Source of the DNA: an uncultured Pelagibacteraceae bacterium | Lineage (GTDB): Bacteria > Pseudomonadota > Alphaproteobacteria > Pelagibacterales > Pelagibacteraceae | Length of the DNA stretch: 46,650 nucleotides | Assembly: GCA_902635865.1 (NCBI GenBank) | Contig: CACPPD010000005.1 | Coordinates: 1 to 46,650 of the forward strand | Direction: 5' to 3' | Part shown: positions 24,712-34,450 of the stretch, one piece after another | Layout of the letters: the number at the start of each line of letters is the position of its first letter | Position numbering within the stretch: the first letter of the stretch is position 1 | Made by a program: the position numbers and the translations under genes | The notes under the pieces: model-generated | What the model was told of the DNA's origin: nothing | The model's database searches: none | Seen by the model: the letters and a program-made list of their open reading frames with translations, nothing else

Positions 24712-25960
24712 CTACCCTCTTTCCTAAAAGTCTGAAATAAAAAAACATAAACATTAAAAGCAATACAACAATTACTATTGAAACAGCTGAGCCCATTCCA
24801 ATATCTGATATTGCGAAACCTTGCTGATAAACATTTATTGGCAAAGTTCTTGTTCCAGATGCCCCTCCGGTTAATAAAAAAACATCCTCAAATTTATTAA
24901 AATTCCATATAAATCTAATCATAAAAAGAATTGAAATTACTGCAGTAATTTGAGGAAGTGTAATTTTAAAAAACTTTTGAAAAGGACTAGCACCATCAAC
25001 ATCAGCAGCTTCATATAATTCTTTTGGTATGGCTTGAAGTCTTGCAAGAATAAATAAAAAGGCTAAAGGGAAATACCTCCAAATTTCAAACATTATAACT
25101 GTTGTAAGTGCTAATCTTAATTTAAAATCAAAACCAAAAATACCAATTTCAATATATTTTTGCCCAAGTAAATTTATTGGAGTTTCAATAATTTGATAAT
25201 TCAATAACAAACTATTAAGTGTCCCACTGTTTGGGTCCAATAGTAGTTCCCAAGTGTAAGCTAAAGCAACAACTGGAGCTACATAAGGAAAAAGTAAAAC
25301 ACTTCTCATAAACGTTCTTCCATAAAATTTTTGGTTAACCATTTGAGCAGTTAAAATACCAAATACAATAGACCCAACCGTTCCAAAAAATGTGTAATAA
25401 AAAGTTGTAAGTAGTAAATCTACAAATTCATTCTCAAATAAAACTTTTTTAAAGTTTTTAAGAGTAAAGTTGGTATTAAGTAATATATTATCCGATTTCC
25501 CATCTAGTTTTGGTTTAATAGATTTTAGGGTTTTTTTATCTATTTTTGATCCATCGTTTGTTGTAAAAATTACTTGAAAATTTTCCTTATATTTAGCTGG
25601 CCAATTGCCAAATTCACATTTTAATGAGGACTTTATATATTCACATCTTGAATCTAATTTTTCAATTTCAAAATTTTTTGGAAAATTATCTTTAAATGAA
25701 ACATCTCTGATTTCTTGAAGTAGTGAGCTATTTCTTAATTTATATAATATTTTTATTTTAGAAGGCTCATCAGGGACAGATTTTAAAATTTTTTTTGCTC
25801 TTGGTTCAGGAATTCTTATATCTTTTAACTCAACTTCTTTTAAGCTGATCCAAATATTTGCAAAAATTGGAAAGAGAATTATTGAAAAAACTAAAAGGAC
25901 TGCAGGTAGAGTTAATATGTATGCAGTTTTTTTTTCTGTATTTGCTAAAGTATCATTCAT
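24701..25960 (-). CDS. CUT1 sugar ABC permease (MalF type) with periplasmic loop
   Basis: The 419-residue protein has a first membrane segment at about 14-36, then a hydrophilic stretch of roughly 130 residues before the remaining segments, like the P2 loop of MalF that touches the binding protein. The EAA motif YEAADVDGASPFQKFFKITLPQI lies near 318-340. It forms the membrane channel with the permease encoded next and imports the ligand of the binding protein upstream. It is separated from that binding-protein gene by a 47-base gap almost filled by a hairpin. Confidence 0.88.
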   Translation of the reverse strand: MNDTLANTEKKTAYILTLPAVLLVFSIILFPIFANIWISLKEVELKDIRIPEPRAKKILKSVPDEPSKIKILYKLRNSSLLQEIRDVSFKDNFPKNFEIEKLDSRCEYIKSSLKCEFGNWPAKYKENFQVIFTTNDGSKIDKKTLKSIKPKLDGKSDNILLNTNFTLKNFKKVLFENEFVDLLLTTFYYTFFGTVGSIVFGILTAQMVNQKFYGRTFMRSVLLFPYVAPVVALAYTWELLLDPNSGTLNSLLLNYQIIETPINLLGQKYIEIGIFGFDFKLRLALTTVIMFEIWRYFPLAFLFILARLQAIPKELYEAADVDGASPFQKFFKITLPQITAVISILFMIRFIWNFNKFEDVFLLTGGASGTRTLPINVYQQGFAISDIGMGSAVSIVIVVLLLMFMFFYFRLLGKRVDEN

Positions 25961-25961
25961 A

Positions 25962-25995
25962 AAAAAAGCGGATAATTAATATTATCCGCTTTTTT
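25962..25995 (-). terminator. 15-bp hairpin with T tract between binding protein and permease
   Basis: AAAAAAGCGGATAAT (25962-25976) pairs perfectly with ATTATCCGCTTTTTT (25981-25995) around a TAAT loop. Read on the minus strand the stem is followed by a T run, the form of an intrinsic terminator, directly after the binding-protein stop (26008) and before the permease start (25960). It most likely gives partial termination and protects the upstream mRNA. Confidence 0.8.
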
Positions 25996-26007
25996 ATTAT
26001 AATTAAA

Positions 26008-27339
26008 TTATTTGAATTTAGCTAATGAGTCGTTAATCATTTTAACAGCCTCATCAACATCAATTTGATCATCGATATAAAGTCTAGTGATTCTGTTTAT
26101 AAATTGAGAATTTATGACTTTTGATGCTCTTGATAGTTCACCTTCTTTAACACCCCATCTATTTGCAGTATCCAGACCAGCTACTATATTATTTATAACA
26201 TCTGGGTCATAAAGATCTGATAAAGGAGCTTTTCTATCAACTCCAACAGGTAATTTACTCCATGCTTTTGTGAAAGCCTCTGGGTCACTCGAATTTCCTC
26301 TTCTTACAGGAAATTTACCTTCTGGAGCAATGGATAGTGTACTTGCATAACCTTCATCCATAGAGTACATGACAAATTGTTTAGCTTCATCAGTATCAGC
26401 ATCAGCTGTTATACCAAAGTATCTAATATCTGCCCATGCAGCACCTTTTTTGTTACTAGGCCCACTAAAATTTGTAATGAAACCAGTTTTAGATGCTAGT
26501 TCAGGTGATGTTGGATCACTGTTAATTGTTGGTGGAGCTGAATCTCTTAAACCAGCAAGTTCATCCATAATAAATGGAGACCAAATTATCATTGGAGTTT
26601 TACCTGCAAAATAAAGTGCTCTAGATTGTTTCCAGTACAATTCCCCTGGAGGACTTGCTTTAGCAATTACTTTATAAAACTCTAATGCTTCCTTTAGTTT
26701 TTTACCTTGTTTCTTGATACCACCTTTTTTAACAATATTAACACCATTTGCCAAAAGAACATGCTCTAAAACCTGACTCATGAAATTTTCATCAGTTTTT
26801 GTAGCAGCAACAAAACCAAACATGCCGTTTTGTTTTGATAATTTTTCAACCGCAGCTACAATGTTTGCATAACTTGTTGGTGGAGCTAAATCTGCATTAT
26901 CAAAAAGGTCTTTTCTATAAACAACCATTTGTGTCCATCCATCAACCGGAACAGCTGCAATCTTTGAACCCTTTTTAGCCATGTTAAGTGCACCTGGTGC
27001 AAAAGTATCTTTACCTAAGTCTTTAACAACAGCATTGTTAGCATCTACATCTAAAATTCCTGCTTCAGCCCATGGTAATACATATTGTAGAGTATGGTAG
27101 ATCACATCTGGTAAATCACCTGCAGCAGCTGCAGCTGTAGCTCTAGTTCCCAAATCTTTTTCCTCTACCGGGATAACCTCTACTTTAATTCCTGTTTTAG
27201 CTTCAAAAGCTTTTGCCATTTCCTCTTGCTTAGCCATTCGGGCAGGCTGAACTTCTGTAGTCCAAAACTTTATGTCTGCGTAAACAATACTTGAAATAAA
27301 AAAAGATATTACGCAAAACAATCTTATTATATTTTTCAT
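26008..27339 (-). CDS. CUT1-family (family 1) periplasmic sugar/polyol-binding protein
   Basis: This 443-residue protein has a signal peptide (about 1-21, ending VYA-DIK) and the SBP_bac_1 pattern: IKFWTTEVQPARMAKQEEMAKAFEAKTGIKVEVIPV, then PDVIYHTLQYVLPWAEAGIL, and VPVDGWTQMVVYRKDLFD. It binds a sugar-like ligand in the periplasm for the two permeases downstream. AGGAGGGG before the ATG is a strong ribosome site. Co-transcription with a GH63-like hydrolase suggests a glycoside ligand. Specificity cannot be read. Confidence 0.88.
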   Translation of the reverse strand: MKNIIRLFCVISFFISSIVYADIKFWTTEVQPARMAKQEEMAKAFEAKTGIKVEVIPVEEKDLGTRATAAAAAGDLPDVIYHTLQYVLPWAEAGILDVDANNAVVKDLGKDTFAPGALNMAKKGSKIAAVPVDGWTQMVVYRKDLFDNADLAPPTSYANIVAAVEKLSKQNGMFGFVAATKTDENFMSQVLEHVLLANGVNIVKKGGIKKQGKKLKEALEFYKVIAKASPPGELYWKQSRALYFAGKTPMIIWSPFIMDELAGLRDSAPPTINSDPTSPELASKTGFITNFSGPSNKKGAAWADIRYFGITADADTDEAKQFVMYSMDEGYASTLSIAPEGKFPVRRGNSSDPEAFTKAWSKLPVGVDRKAPLSDLYDPDVINNIVAGLDTANRWGVKEGELSRASKVINSQFINRITRLYIDDQIDVDEAVKMINDSLAKFK

Positions 27340-27362
27340 TTCCCCTCCTATTTTAAGATAAA

Positions 27363-27390
27363 ACTATATTAATTTGAGAATGTTTCGCAA
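27363..27390 (-). promoter_or_regulatory. Predicted promoter of the binding-protein operon
   Basis: On the minus strand TTGCGA (27390-27385) and TATAGT (27368-27363) are 16 bases apart, with an expected start near 27355 and an AGGAGGGG ribosome site before ATG 27339. A 17-bp palindrome lies just upstream, which suits activator or repressor control. Confidence 0.45.
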
Positions 27391-27402
27391 ACTACTCACT
27401 GT

Positions 27403-27419
27403 CACATATCAGATATGTG
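27403..27419. promoter_or_regulatory. 17-bp perfect palindrome, candidate operator
   Basis: CACATATC-A-GATATGTG is an exact inverted repeat around one central base. It lies about 12 bases upstream of the predicted -35 of the binding-protein operon and 64 bases downstream of the ATPase stop. Its length and symmetry fit a dimeric regulator (LacI or GntR type) better than a terminator because no T tract follows on either strand. Confidence 0.45.
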
Positions 27420-27482
27420 TTAGTCTCATAGCAAATATCAAAAAATTGGGGAAAAATTGAAATTTGTCAATTGTAAGTTGTG

Positions 27483-28538
27483 CTAAGATTTTAACCTTTT
27501 TCCATTTTCATCAAAAATAAAAATGTCATTTAGATCAAATCCAATTTTATTCCCAATTTCTATGTTGCTTGGGATTTTGGCACTTAATTGATGTCCCTCT
27601 TTTTTCATATAAACGATTTTTTCGTTACCTAAGTTTTCAATTAATTCAATATCAGGATTAAAAGTAAATTGATTTTCTTGATTTGCTTTTAAGTGTTCAG
27701 GTCTAATACCTACAAAGTGTTTTGATTTATTGAGTTTAAAGTTATCAAGCAAAATATCATTACCTAATAACTTTATTTTGTTATCAGAAATTACGTTTTT
27801 TTCATCAATTTCCAAAATATTCATTTTAGGTGTACCAATAAATTGAGCCACAAAAATATTTGCAGGGTCATTATAAATTTCTTCAGGCGTCCCAACCTGT
27901 TCAATGTTGCCTTGATTTAAAATAACTATTCTATCTGCTAAAGTCATCGCTTCAACCTGATCATGAGTAACATAAATCATATTGGTTTTTATTTGATTAT
28001 GTAATTTTGATATTTCTACTCTCATTTCAGCCCTTAAAGCAGCATCCAAATTTGATAACGGTTCATCGAATAAGAATATTTTTGGATTTCTTGTGATAGC
28101 TCTTCCTATTGCAACCCTTTGTCTTTGACCTCCAGATAATTGTTTTGGTTTCCTCTCGAGAAGCTCTTCAATTTTTAGAATTTTTGCTGCTTCCATTACC
28201 TTTGAATTAATTTCTTCTTTTGGCCTTTTTTCTATTTTTAAACCAAAAGACATATTTTCATAAACATTCATGTGAGGGTAAAGCGCATAAGATTGAAAAA
28301 CCATTGCCGTTTGACGTTTTGATGGATGAAGTTCATTAATTTTTTGATCGTTAATAAAAATCTCACCCTCATCAATTTTTTCTAGTCCAGCAATCATTCT
28401 AAGTAAAGTTGATTTGCCACATCCAGAAGGTCCAACTAAAACTAAAAACTCATTATCTTTACCAGACAAATTAAAATCTGATATTATTTTATTTGAGCCA
28501 AATGATTTGTGAATATTATTAAATTTTATATTGGCCAT
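27483..28538 (-). CDS. MalK/UgpC-type ABC transporter ATPase
   Basis: The 351-residue ATPase has Walker [10 protein letters not shown] (36-44), Q-loop [10 protein letters not shown] (81-90), the signature LSGGQRQ (134-140), Walker [14 protein letters not shown] and the H-loop YVTHDQVEA, followed by a C-terminal regulatory TOBE/OB region (about 235-351) with the GIRPEHL motif. It energises CUT1 importers. Its first 20 bases overlap the end of the flavoprotein gene, so it is read as part of that operon. It is the only MalK-type ATPase in the window although three CUT1 permease pairs are present. Confidence 0.92.
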   Translation of the reverse strand: MANIKFNNIHKSFGSNKIISDFNLSGKDNEFLVLVGPSGCGKSTLLRMIAGLEKIDEGEIFINDQKINELHPSKRQTAMVFQSYALYPHMNVYENMSFGLKIEKRPKEEINSKVMEAAKILKIEELLERKPKQLSGGQRQRVAIGRAITRNPKIFLFDEPLSNLDAALRAEMRVEISKLHNQIKTNMIYVTHDQVEAMTLADRIVILNQGNIEQVGTPEEIYNDPANIFVAQFIGTPKMNILEIDEKNVISDNKIKLLGNDILLDNFKLNKSKHFVGIRPEHLKANQENQFTFNPDIELIENLGNEKIVYMKKEGHQLSAKIPSNIEIGNKIGFDLNDIFIFDENGKRLKS

Positions 28539-30219
28539 TATTTTTTTTTTCTTCTATATATTCAGCTATCTGATAAGAAAATGCAATAGCTGGACCAATT
28601 GTAATACCCCCACCAGGATAATAACCTCTCATCATAGAAGTCATATCATTTCCTGCCGCAAATAAACCTTCGATAGGGAGACCATTTAAATTTAAAACTC
28701 TACAATTTTCGTCTGTTTTTAAACCAGTTGCTGTCCCTAATGTTGCTGCTTCAATTTTTAAAGAATAAAACGGAGGGTTGATTATTGGTCCTAAATTTGG
28801 ATTTTTAGTGTTCTTTTTATCACCAAGTTTATGATTAAAAGAACTATATCCCCTATTAAATTCTAAATCTTTGCCAGTTTTTGAAAATTTATTGATGTTT
28901 TCAACAGTTTTTAATAAATTCTTTTTATTTACTTTAATTTTTTCAGCCAATTCCTCTATAGTTTGTGCACTTTTAATATAGTTCATCTTCAAGTATTTTT
29001 TAATATTGAGTGTCCATGGCCACGGTAATAAATAACCTAAACCTCTTTTTCTTATAAAGCTACTATCGCAAATAAAATGAAAATTATTTTTCTTTGAACT
29101 ATCATTAAACATAGCGAACACTACATCATGATAAGAGTTTGACTCATTTACAAATCTCTTTCCCTCATTATTAACAGCTATAATACCTGGTCTTCCTCTA
29201 TCAAACCACCCATAAGGTACTACTAAATTTTCATCTTTTTTTTTCATTAAAGATATTGGAGTCCAATATCCAGGACTAGCTACGTCATTATCAATTTGAG
29301 CGCCAATTTTTCTAGCAACATTTATACCATCACCAGTATTTGAAGAATCAACTAGTGTTTCGGAATGCTCAAAACCTTTACAAATTTCATCTCGTAACTG
29401 TTTATTGTTAGCAAAACCACCTGTTGCTAATATTACCCCATACTTACTCTCAACTTCTATGTCTTTTCCATCCTTATTTATTATTGCTCCAGAAACTTTA
29501 TTTTTTTCAAATATTAATTTTTTTATTGGGGAATTTTTCCATAACTCTACATTATTTTTTTTAAGACTATAAATGCACCTAGCAACTAATGCATTTCCGT
29601 TTCCTAATTCAGTTCCTCTAGGATATTTAATTCTATCAAATGAGTATCTTATAATTCTTTTAAATATATGAAGCAATTTTTTTAAGGAAGAAAATGGATT
29701 TAAAAATGTTGCAACCTCATTTGTTGACACCATCATTCCTCCTAAAATTAACATTCTAGGTATAGGCCATCTAATATTTAAAAATTCATTTCCCAATAAA
29801 TTCGCATCAAATGGTAAGGGGGAAAGTGATCTTCCAGTTTTAACGCCTCCTATTTCATCAGAATGATAGTCAGGTGTGTCATATAAATTAAATTTAACTT
29901 CTGTATGCTTATCAAGCTCTTCAATTGCAATTGGTCCTTTTTTTAAAAAAATATCTACAAACTCTTCTCTATAAAAATTTCCAAGTTCATTTTTTAGATA
30001 TTTTTTTGCATTTTCAAAGTTATCATCTATACCAGCCGCTTTAGCATGATGAGTATTTGGTATCCAGATCATTCCTTGTGACCAAGCTGTAGTGCCTCCA
30101 TAAAAATTATTTTTTTCACAAATAATTGTCTCAAAACCTCTGTTAGATAAAAACAACCCAGAGGTGAGGCCACCAATTCCTGATCCAACAACAAGGACAT
30201 CCACTTTTTTTTTAATCAT
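28519..30219 (-). CDS. FAD-dependent oxidoreductase, fumarate reductase/KstD-like flavoprotein
   Basis: The 566-residue protein has the FAD-binding [10 protein letters not shown] (12-21), [12 protein letters not shown] near 42-53, LATGGFANN near 265 and the C-terminal [27 protein letters not shown] box. This layout fits the FAD_binding_2 group that includes 3-ketosteroid delta-1-dehydrogenase and fumarate reductase flavoproteins. No signal peptide is seen, so it should be cytoplasmic. It heads an operon with the MalK-type ATPase and is divergent from the second sugar importer, suggesting that it oxidises or reduces an imported compound. The substrate is unlikely to be a steroid in this context; actual function unknown. 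Confidence 0.8.
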   Translation of the reverse strand: MIKKKVDVLVVGSGIGGLTSGLFLSNRGFETIICEKNNFYGGTTAWSQGMIWIPNTHHAKAAGIDDNFENAKKYLKNELGNFYREEFVDIFLKKGPIAIEELDKHTEVKFNLYDTPDYHSDEIGGVKTGRSLSPLPFDANLLGNEFLNIRWPIPRMLILGGMMVSTNEVATFLNPFSSLKKLLHIFKRIIRYSFDRIKYPRGTELGNGNALVARCIYSLKKNNVELWKNSPIKKLIFEKNKVSGAIINKDGKDIEVESKYGVILATGGFANNKQLRDEICKGFEHSETLVDSSNTGDGINVARKIGAQIDNDVASPGYWTPISLMKKKDENLVVPYGWFDRGRPGIIAVNNEGKRFVNESNSYHDVVFAMFNDSSKKNNFHFICDSSFIRKRGLGYLLPWPWTLNIKKYLKMNYIKSAQTIEELAEKIKVNKKNLLKTVENINKFSKTGKDLEFNRGYSSFNHKLGDKKNTKNPNLGPIINPPFYSLKIEAATLGTATGLKTDENCRVLNLNGLPIEGLFAAGNDMTSMMRGYYPGGGITIGPAIAFSYQIAEYIEEKKNNGQYKI

Positions 30220-30264
30220 AATATTTTTAAAAAAACTTGATTTTTCTAAATATTTAATAAAATG

Positions 30265-30277
30265 TCGATTTTATCGA
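30265..30277. promoter_or_regulatory. Short inverted repeat in the divergent importer promoter region
   Basis: TCGAT-TTT-ATCGA lies midway in the 134-base gap between the flavoprotein gene and the second binding-protein gene, about 20 bases upstream of the plus-strand -35. It could be an operator serving both directions. It is short, so chance is possible. Confidence 0.3.
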
Positions 30278-30298
30278 GCATTTAATTGTCTTTATAAT

Positions 30299-30327
30299 TT
30301 GACTAGTAGATCAAGAGTTTTTAGAAT
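30299..30327 (+). promoter_or_regulatory. Predicted promoter of the second sugar importer operon
   Basis: TTGACT (30299-30304) and TAGAAT (30322-30327) are spaced by 17 bases, close to the sigma-70 consensus. The expected start is near 30334, and AGGGGG (30344-30349) serves as ribosome site for the ATG at 30354. Confidence 0.55.
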
Positions 30328-30353
30328 TTCTTATATAACAATTAGGGGGAAAA

Positions 30354-31700
30354 ATGAAAAAAATAAAAATATTTTTTTCTGCAATATTATTTTCGTTAAT
30401 ATCGACTATTGCATTAGCAGATTTTGATTGGAAAAAATATGCAGGGGAAAAAATTGTATTTGCATATGATATACATCCTTATGTAGATGCACTTGTAGAA
30501 AAATTACCTGAGTTTGAGGCATTAACTGGAATTAAAGTTGATGCTCAAATATTTCCAGATGATGTATATTGGAATAAACTAAATCTTGAAATAACTACTG
30601 ACTCAGGTGCTTGGGATGTGGCAGGAACAGGTGTTCAGCCTACATGGGATACATCTGTGGGTAACCATAATGTTGATTTAAGTAAATTTTTAAATGATCC
30701 ATCAATGACAAGTCCTGACTATGACTACAATGACATATATCCTTCACTAAGATCTGCGATGACTTGGGATATAAAAGGAGAAGAGGTTGTAGGCAATGGT
30801 AATGGTGTATGGGGTTTACCTCATTCATTTGAAAATATGAATCTAATGTATAGGAATGATATTTTAGGAAAACATAATATCAAGCCTCCTAAAACCTTAC
30901 CAGAATTAACTGCAACATGTAAAAAATTGAAACAAGTAGAGCCAGGAATAACACCAATGGCTTTGAGAGGTGTTAATTTTTGGAGCAGTGTTCATACAGC
31001 CCCAGCGTCAATTGCGAAAAGTTATGGAGTTGTAGACTATGTAATGAAAGATGGAAAAATTGCAGACACTGGTTTAGATTCTAAAGCTTCAATTAAATTT
31101 CATAAAGATTACGTAGCAATGGTTAAAGAGTGTGCTGCAAAATCTTGGCCTAACGATAACTGGTATCAAGTGGTGGATGCTTTAACTTCTGGTAATGCTG
31201 CAATGGCTGTGGATGCTAATATGTTTGGTTTTTGGAATAATATCAAAGATCCTGATGGTAAAAATCCATCAGGTAAAATATCCTTTGCTCCTCCACCAAC
31301 TGCGCCTGGAGCAAAAAACTTTGAGTCTAATATTTGGATTTGGTGTATAACAATGCCTTCAGCTTCTAAAAAACAAGGTCCAGCTTGGTACTTCATGCAA
31401 TGGGCTACTTCTAAAAAAATGGTTTTAGATGGAGCTATGATGGGTAAAATGGTAAATCCTATTAGAAAATCAACATGGGATAGTGCTGATTGGAAAAAAT
31501 ATGCTAACCAACCTGAATTCAACAATTACTATGATACTTTCATGGAAGTTCAGGATAGAGCAGAACTATTTTTCACACCAAGATATGGATTTGGTGAAGC
31601 AATGAATGCTTGGTCTGTTGCAATGCAAGAAATGGTCAATGGAAGACCTGTGGAGGAAACTTTAAAAGAACTTGCTGGAAGCATCAGAGCTGGAATTTAG
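30354..31700 (+). CDS. CUT1-family periplasmic sugar/polyol-binding protein
   Basis: The 448-residue protein has a signal peptide (about 1-22, ending ALA-DFD) and the SBP_bac_1 pattern: KLPEFEALTGIKVDAQIFPDD, NGVWGLPHSFENMNLMYRNDIL, and a C-terminal GFGEAMNAWSVAMQEMVNGR stretch. It captures the ligand for the permeases starting at 31773 and 32652. It heads an operon that continues with a kinase, an SDR, a phosphatase and two rarely studied proteins. The stop is TAG. A hairpin separates it from the first permease gene. Confidence 0.88.
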   Translation: MKKIKIFFSAILFSLISTIALADFDWKKYAGEKIVFAYDIHPYVDALVEKLPEFEALTGIKVDAQIFPDDVYWNKLNLEITTDSGAWDVAGTGVQPTWDTSVGNHNVDLSKFLNDPSMTSPDYDYNDIYPSLRSAMTWDIKGEEVVGNGNGVWGLPHSFENMNLMYRNDILGKHNIKPPKTLPELTATCKKLKQVEPGITPMALRGVNFWSSVHTAPASIAKSYGVVDYVMKDGKIADTGLDSKASIKFHKDYVAMVKECAAKSWPNDNWYQVVDALTSGNAAMAVDANMFGFWNNIKDPDGKNPSGKISFAPPPTAPGAKNFESNIWIWCITMPSASKKQGPAWYFMQWATSKKMVLDGAMMGKMVNPIRKSTWDSADWKKYANQPEFNNYYDTFMEVQDRAELFFTPRYGFGEAMNAWSVAMQEMVNGRPVEETLKELAGSIRAGI

Positions 31701-31725
31701 TTAAATTCATTTTTCAAAATAAATA

Positions 31726-31751
31726 TTGAGGGCGTTGACATACGCCCTCAA
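31726..31751 (+). terminator. Hairpin between binding protein and permease
   Basis: TTGAGGGCG (31726-31734) pairs with CGCCCTCAA (31743-31751) around an 8-base loop. The T tract behind it is poor, so it is more likely an mRNA-stabilising or attenuating hairpin than a full terminator. The loop contains TTGACA with TATTTT 16 bases later, which might also form a weak internal promoter. Confidence 0.6.
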
Positions 31752-31772
31752 GCTTATATTTTTACAGTAGAT

Positions 31773-32651
31773 ATGATTAAACAATCACCCGAAAGATCTT
31801 TCAAAAATTTTTTAATTCTACCCAGTGTAATAGTCTTATTATGTTTTTTATTTGTTTTTTTTTATGGAGTTTATTTATCTTTTACAGATTTAAAACTTGG
31901 AAAACCTACAATTAATTTTGTAGGATTAAAAAATTATATTTATTTATGGAAAAATCCCTTATTTTGGAAATCGACAAAGTTAACTATTTACTTTACTTTA
32001 GTGGCTGTATTTGTGCAGGCATTATTAGGTATTTTACTTGCAAAATTATTTTCAACAAATGTTTTTTTTGCTAAAATTTTTAGACCTATAATTTTATTAC
32101 CACTTGTTTTGCCTCCTATGAGTGTAGCACTTATGTGGACAACAATGATGAACCCTGAAAGAGGTGTTTTAAATTATTTTTTAGGTTTATTTGGTATTGA
32201 GCCATTTATGTGGATATCTCAATATTCTACAGCAATGCTCTCAGTAATTTTTATAGATGTTTGGACATACACCCCTTTTTTTACTCTAATTATTTATGCT
32301 GGCTTACTTGGGGTTAATCAAGAAATGAAAGAAGCTGCCCAAGAGGCTGGTGCAGGCGCATGGATAACATTTTGGAAAATAGAATTACCTTTTATGATGC
32401 CGTATGTACTTATAGCTGCTGTTTTTAGGATAATTGAGTCTTTTAATCAATTTGATATTTTTATAGGAACAACAGGTGGAGGGCCTGCAAAAGCAACTAC
32501 CGTTTATTCAATATATGCATATATTCAATCATTTCAAAATTTAAATTTTGGAAGAGGTACAGCAATTTTATTTGTTAATTGGTGGTTAGTATTAATTGGG
32601 GCATTAATAACAATAAAATTATACCAAATAGCTAGGAATAGAGTCAGTTAG
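31773..32651 (+). CDS. CUT1 sugar ABC permease (MalF/UgpA type)
   Basis: The 292-residue protein has six membrane segments and the EAA loop KEAAQEAGAGAWITFWKIELPFM near 190-212 that couples to the ATPase. It lacks the large MalF-type periplasmic loop. The next permease gene starts directly after its TAG stop. No ATPase gene follows in this operon, so it must share one encoded elsewhere, perhaps the MalK-type gene at 27483-28538. Confidence 0.9.
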   Translation: MIKQSPERSFKNFLILPSVIVLLCFLFVFFYGVYLSFTDLKLGKPTINFVGLKNYIYLWKNPLFWKSTKLTIYFTLVAVFVQALLGILLAKLFSTNVFFAKIFRPIILLPLVLPPMSVALMWTTMMNPERGVLNYFLGLFGIEPFMWISQYSTAMLSVIFIDVWTYTPFFTLIIYAGLLGVNQEMKEAAQEAGAGAWITFWKIELPFMMPYVLIAAVFRIIESFNQFDIFIGTTGGGPAKATTVYSIYAYIQSFQNLNFGRGTAILFVNWWLVLIGALITIKLYQIARNRVS

Positions 32652-33509
32652 ATGAAATTTAATTTTAATTTAAGAAATTTATTTTTAAATATCCTGGTAT
32701 TGATAGCAGCTTTTATAATTGTATTTCCAATTTGTTGGATTTTTTTGATGTCTTTAAAATCTTCAGCCCAAGTTATGGAATGGCCACCTATTTTTATTTT
32801 TGAACCAACTTTAGATAATTATAAAGTATTATTTGATATCTCTGTAGCTGGATCATCAAATTATGGAACCATTAGAATTAATTTTTTTGAACCTATATTA
32901 AATAGTATAATTATATCTGGTGGTGCTGTAATAGTTTCGCTAATAATAGGTATACCCGCTGGATACATTTTAGCCAGATCAAATTTTAAATTTAAAGAGG
33001 ATATTGGTTTTTTTATTTTAGGATTTAGATTTGCTCCTTTGATACTTGTTATTATTCCTATGTTTTATTTTTTTACTAAATTAGGAATTAAGGATACTTA
33101 TTTTGGAATGATTTGGGTCTATCAAGTAATAACTTTGCCTATGATAATATGGCTTACAAGAGTATATGTTGAAGACATCCCAATAGAATTAGAAGAAGCT
33201 GCATTTGTAGACGGAGCGAATGTTTTACAAGTAATTTATAAAATAATTTTACCTTTATTAAGACCTGGATTGGTAGGAGCAAGTTTATTAGTTTTTTTAT
33301 TAGCTTGGCATAATTTTGCATTGGGCTTATTACTTGCAAGCAAAAAGGCTCCTGTAACAGTTGCACTTTTAAAACTATTAAATCCAGGAATAAATTTTTA
33401 TCCAGTAATGGCATGTGGCCTAGTAATTTCTATGATAGTACCTATCCTGCTTATTTTTTTAGGACAGAAACATTTTATAAAAGGTTTAACTTTTGGAGCT
33501 GTTAAATAA
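32652..33509 (+). CDS. CUT1 sugar ABC permease (MalG/UgpE type)
   Basis: The 285-residue protein has the MalG-type layout: a first membrane segment at about 10-33, then LMSLKSSAQVMEWPP, further segments, and the EAA loop EEAAFVDGANVLQVIYKIILPLLRP near 178-202. It ends GLTFGAVK, as is common in this group. It pairs with the permease just upstream. Its stop overlaps the kinase start as TAATG. Confidence 0.9.
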   Translation: MKFNFNLRNLFLNILVLIAAFIIVFPICWIFLMSLKSSAQVMEWPPIFIFEPTLDNYKVLFDISVAGSSNYGTIRINFFEPILNSIIISGGAVIVSLIIGIPAGYILARSNFKFKEDIGFFILGFRFAPLILVIIPMFYFFTKLGIKDTYFGMIWVYQVITLPMIIWLTRVYVEDIPIELEEAAFVDGANVLQVIYKIILPLLRPGLVGASLLVFLLAWHNFALGLLLASKKAPVTVALLKLLNPGINFYPVMACGLVISMIVPILLIFLGQKHFIKGLTFGAVK

Positions 33510-34450
33510 TGAAAAAAATTTTATTTTGTGGAACTACAAATCTAGACTATTTTATTTACAGTAAATCATTGCCTACTGAAGGTGTTACTATTAAAGGTCA
33601 TTTCGAACAAAATGCAGGTGGCAAAGGAGCAAATCAAGCAGTGGCTTGCTCAAAACTTGGAAACAAACCTTTTTTTTATACTAGATTATCAAATGATATG
33701 GCAGGTAAATACCTGTATTCTTCTCTCCTATCTAGTGGTGTAAAAAAAAACGCTATAAAAATAGTCAAAAATAATAAATCAGGAGTAGCATTAATATTTG
33801 TTGATGAAAATGCAAGAAATCTAATAGGTATTGCTCCTGGAGTTAACGAAAAAATGCCTAAATTAGAAATTAATAAAGCATTAAAATTTCTAAAAAAAAA
33901 TGACATTGTAGTTTGTGAAATGGGAATACCCATTGTTTCAATTAAGGGAATACTTAAGCAATCAAAAAATAAAAAAATAATTACAATTTTTAATCCAGCA
34001 CCAGTCACTGGTAAATTATTGAAAAAAGACTATGAAAGGATTGATTTTATCACTCCAAATGAGCATGAAGCTTTTGAACTAACTAATATAAAAATTAAAA
34101 ATAAAAAAAATGCAAAAAAAGCAGCAAATAAATTAAGAAATCTAGGTTGTAAAAATGTAATAATTACTTTGGGTGAAAATGGAGCTTACGCAATATTTGA
34201 TAATAATGAAATATATATCAATGCGCCAAAAGTTAGAGCAATAGATACTACTGGGGCTGGTGACGCATTCAATGGTGCTTTTGCTTTTGGTTTGAGTAAA
34301 GGTTTGTCTGCTAAAGATGCCCTAAAACTATCAATTTTTGTTGGTTCATTAAGTACAACAAAAAAAGGTTGTCAACCAGCAATGCCAACATTAAATGATT
34401 TAATTAGATCTAAATTAATAAAAAAAAATGAATTTTCAAAATTATTTTAA
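33509..34450 (+). CDS. Ribokinase-family (PfkB) carbohydrate kinase
   Basis: This 313-residue protein shows both PfkB signatures: GGKGANQA (37-44), and DTTGAGDAFNGA (246-257) with the catalytic base Asp252. NPAPVTG and TPNEHEA match ribokinase more closely than fructokinase. It phosphorylates a sugar or related polyol, probably the compound imported by the transporter encoded upstream. Its last 23 bases overlap the following SDR gene. Ribose is possible but the rest of the operon suggests a more unusual compound, so I give no gene symbol. Confidence 0.85.
   Translation: MKKILFCGTTNLDYFIYSKSLPTEGVTIKGHFEQNAGGKGANQAVACSKLGNKPFFYTRLSNDMAGKYLYSSLLSSGVKKNAIKIVKNNKSGVALIFVDENARNLIGIAPGVNEKMPKLEINKALKFLKKNDIVVCEMGIPIVSIKGILKQSKNKKIITIFNPAPVTGKLLKKDYERIDFITPNEHEAFELTNIKIKNKKNAKKAANKLRNLGCKNVIITLGENGAYAIFDNNEIYINAPKVRAIDTTGAGDAFNGAFAFGLSKGLSAKDALKLSIFVGSLSTTKKGCQPAMPTLNDLIRSKLIKKNEFSKLF

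Noticed and set aside
30164..30427. 87-codon frame across the divergent promoter between the flavoprotein and binding-protein genes
   Set aside because: It overlaps both gene starts and the best promoter in the region, lacks a ribosome site and has no recognisable product.
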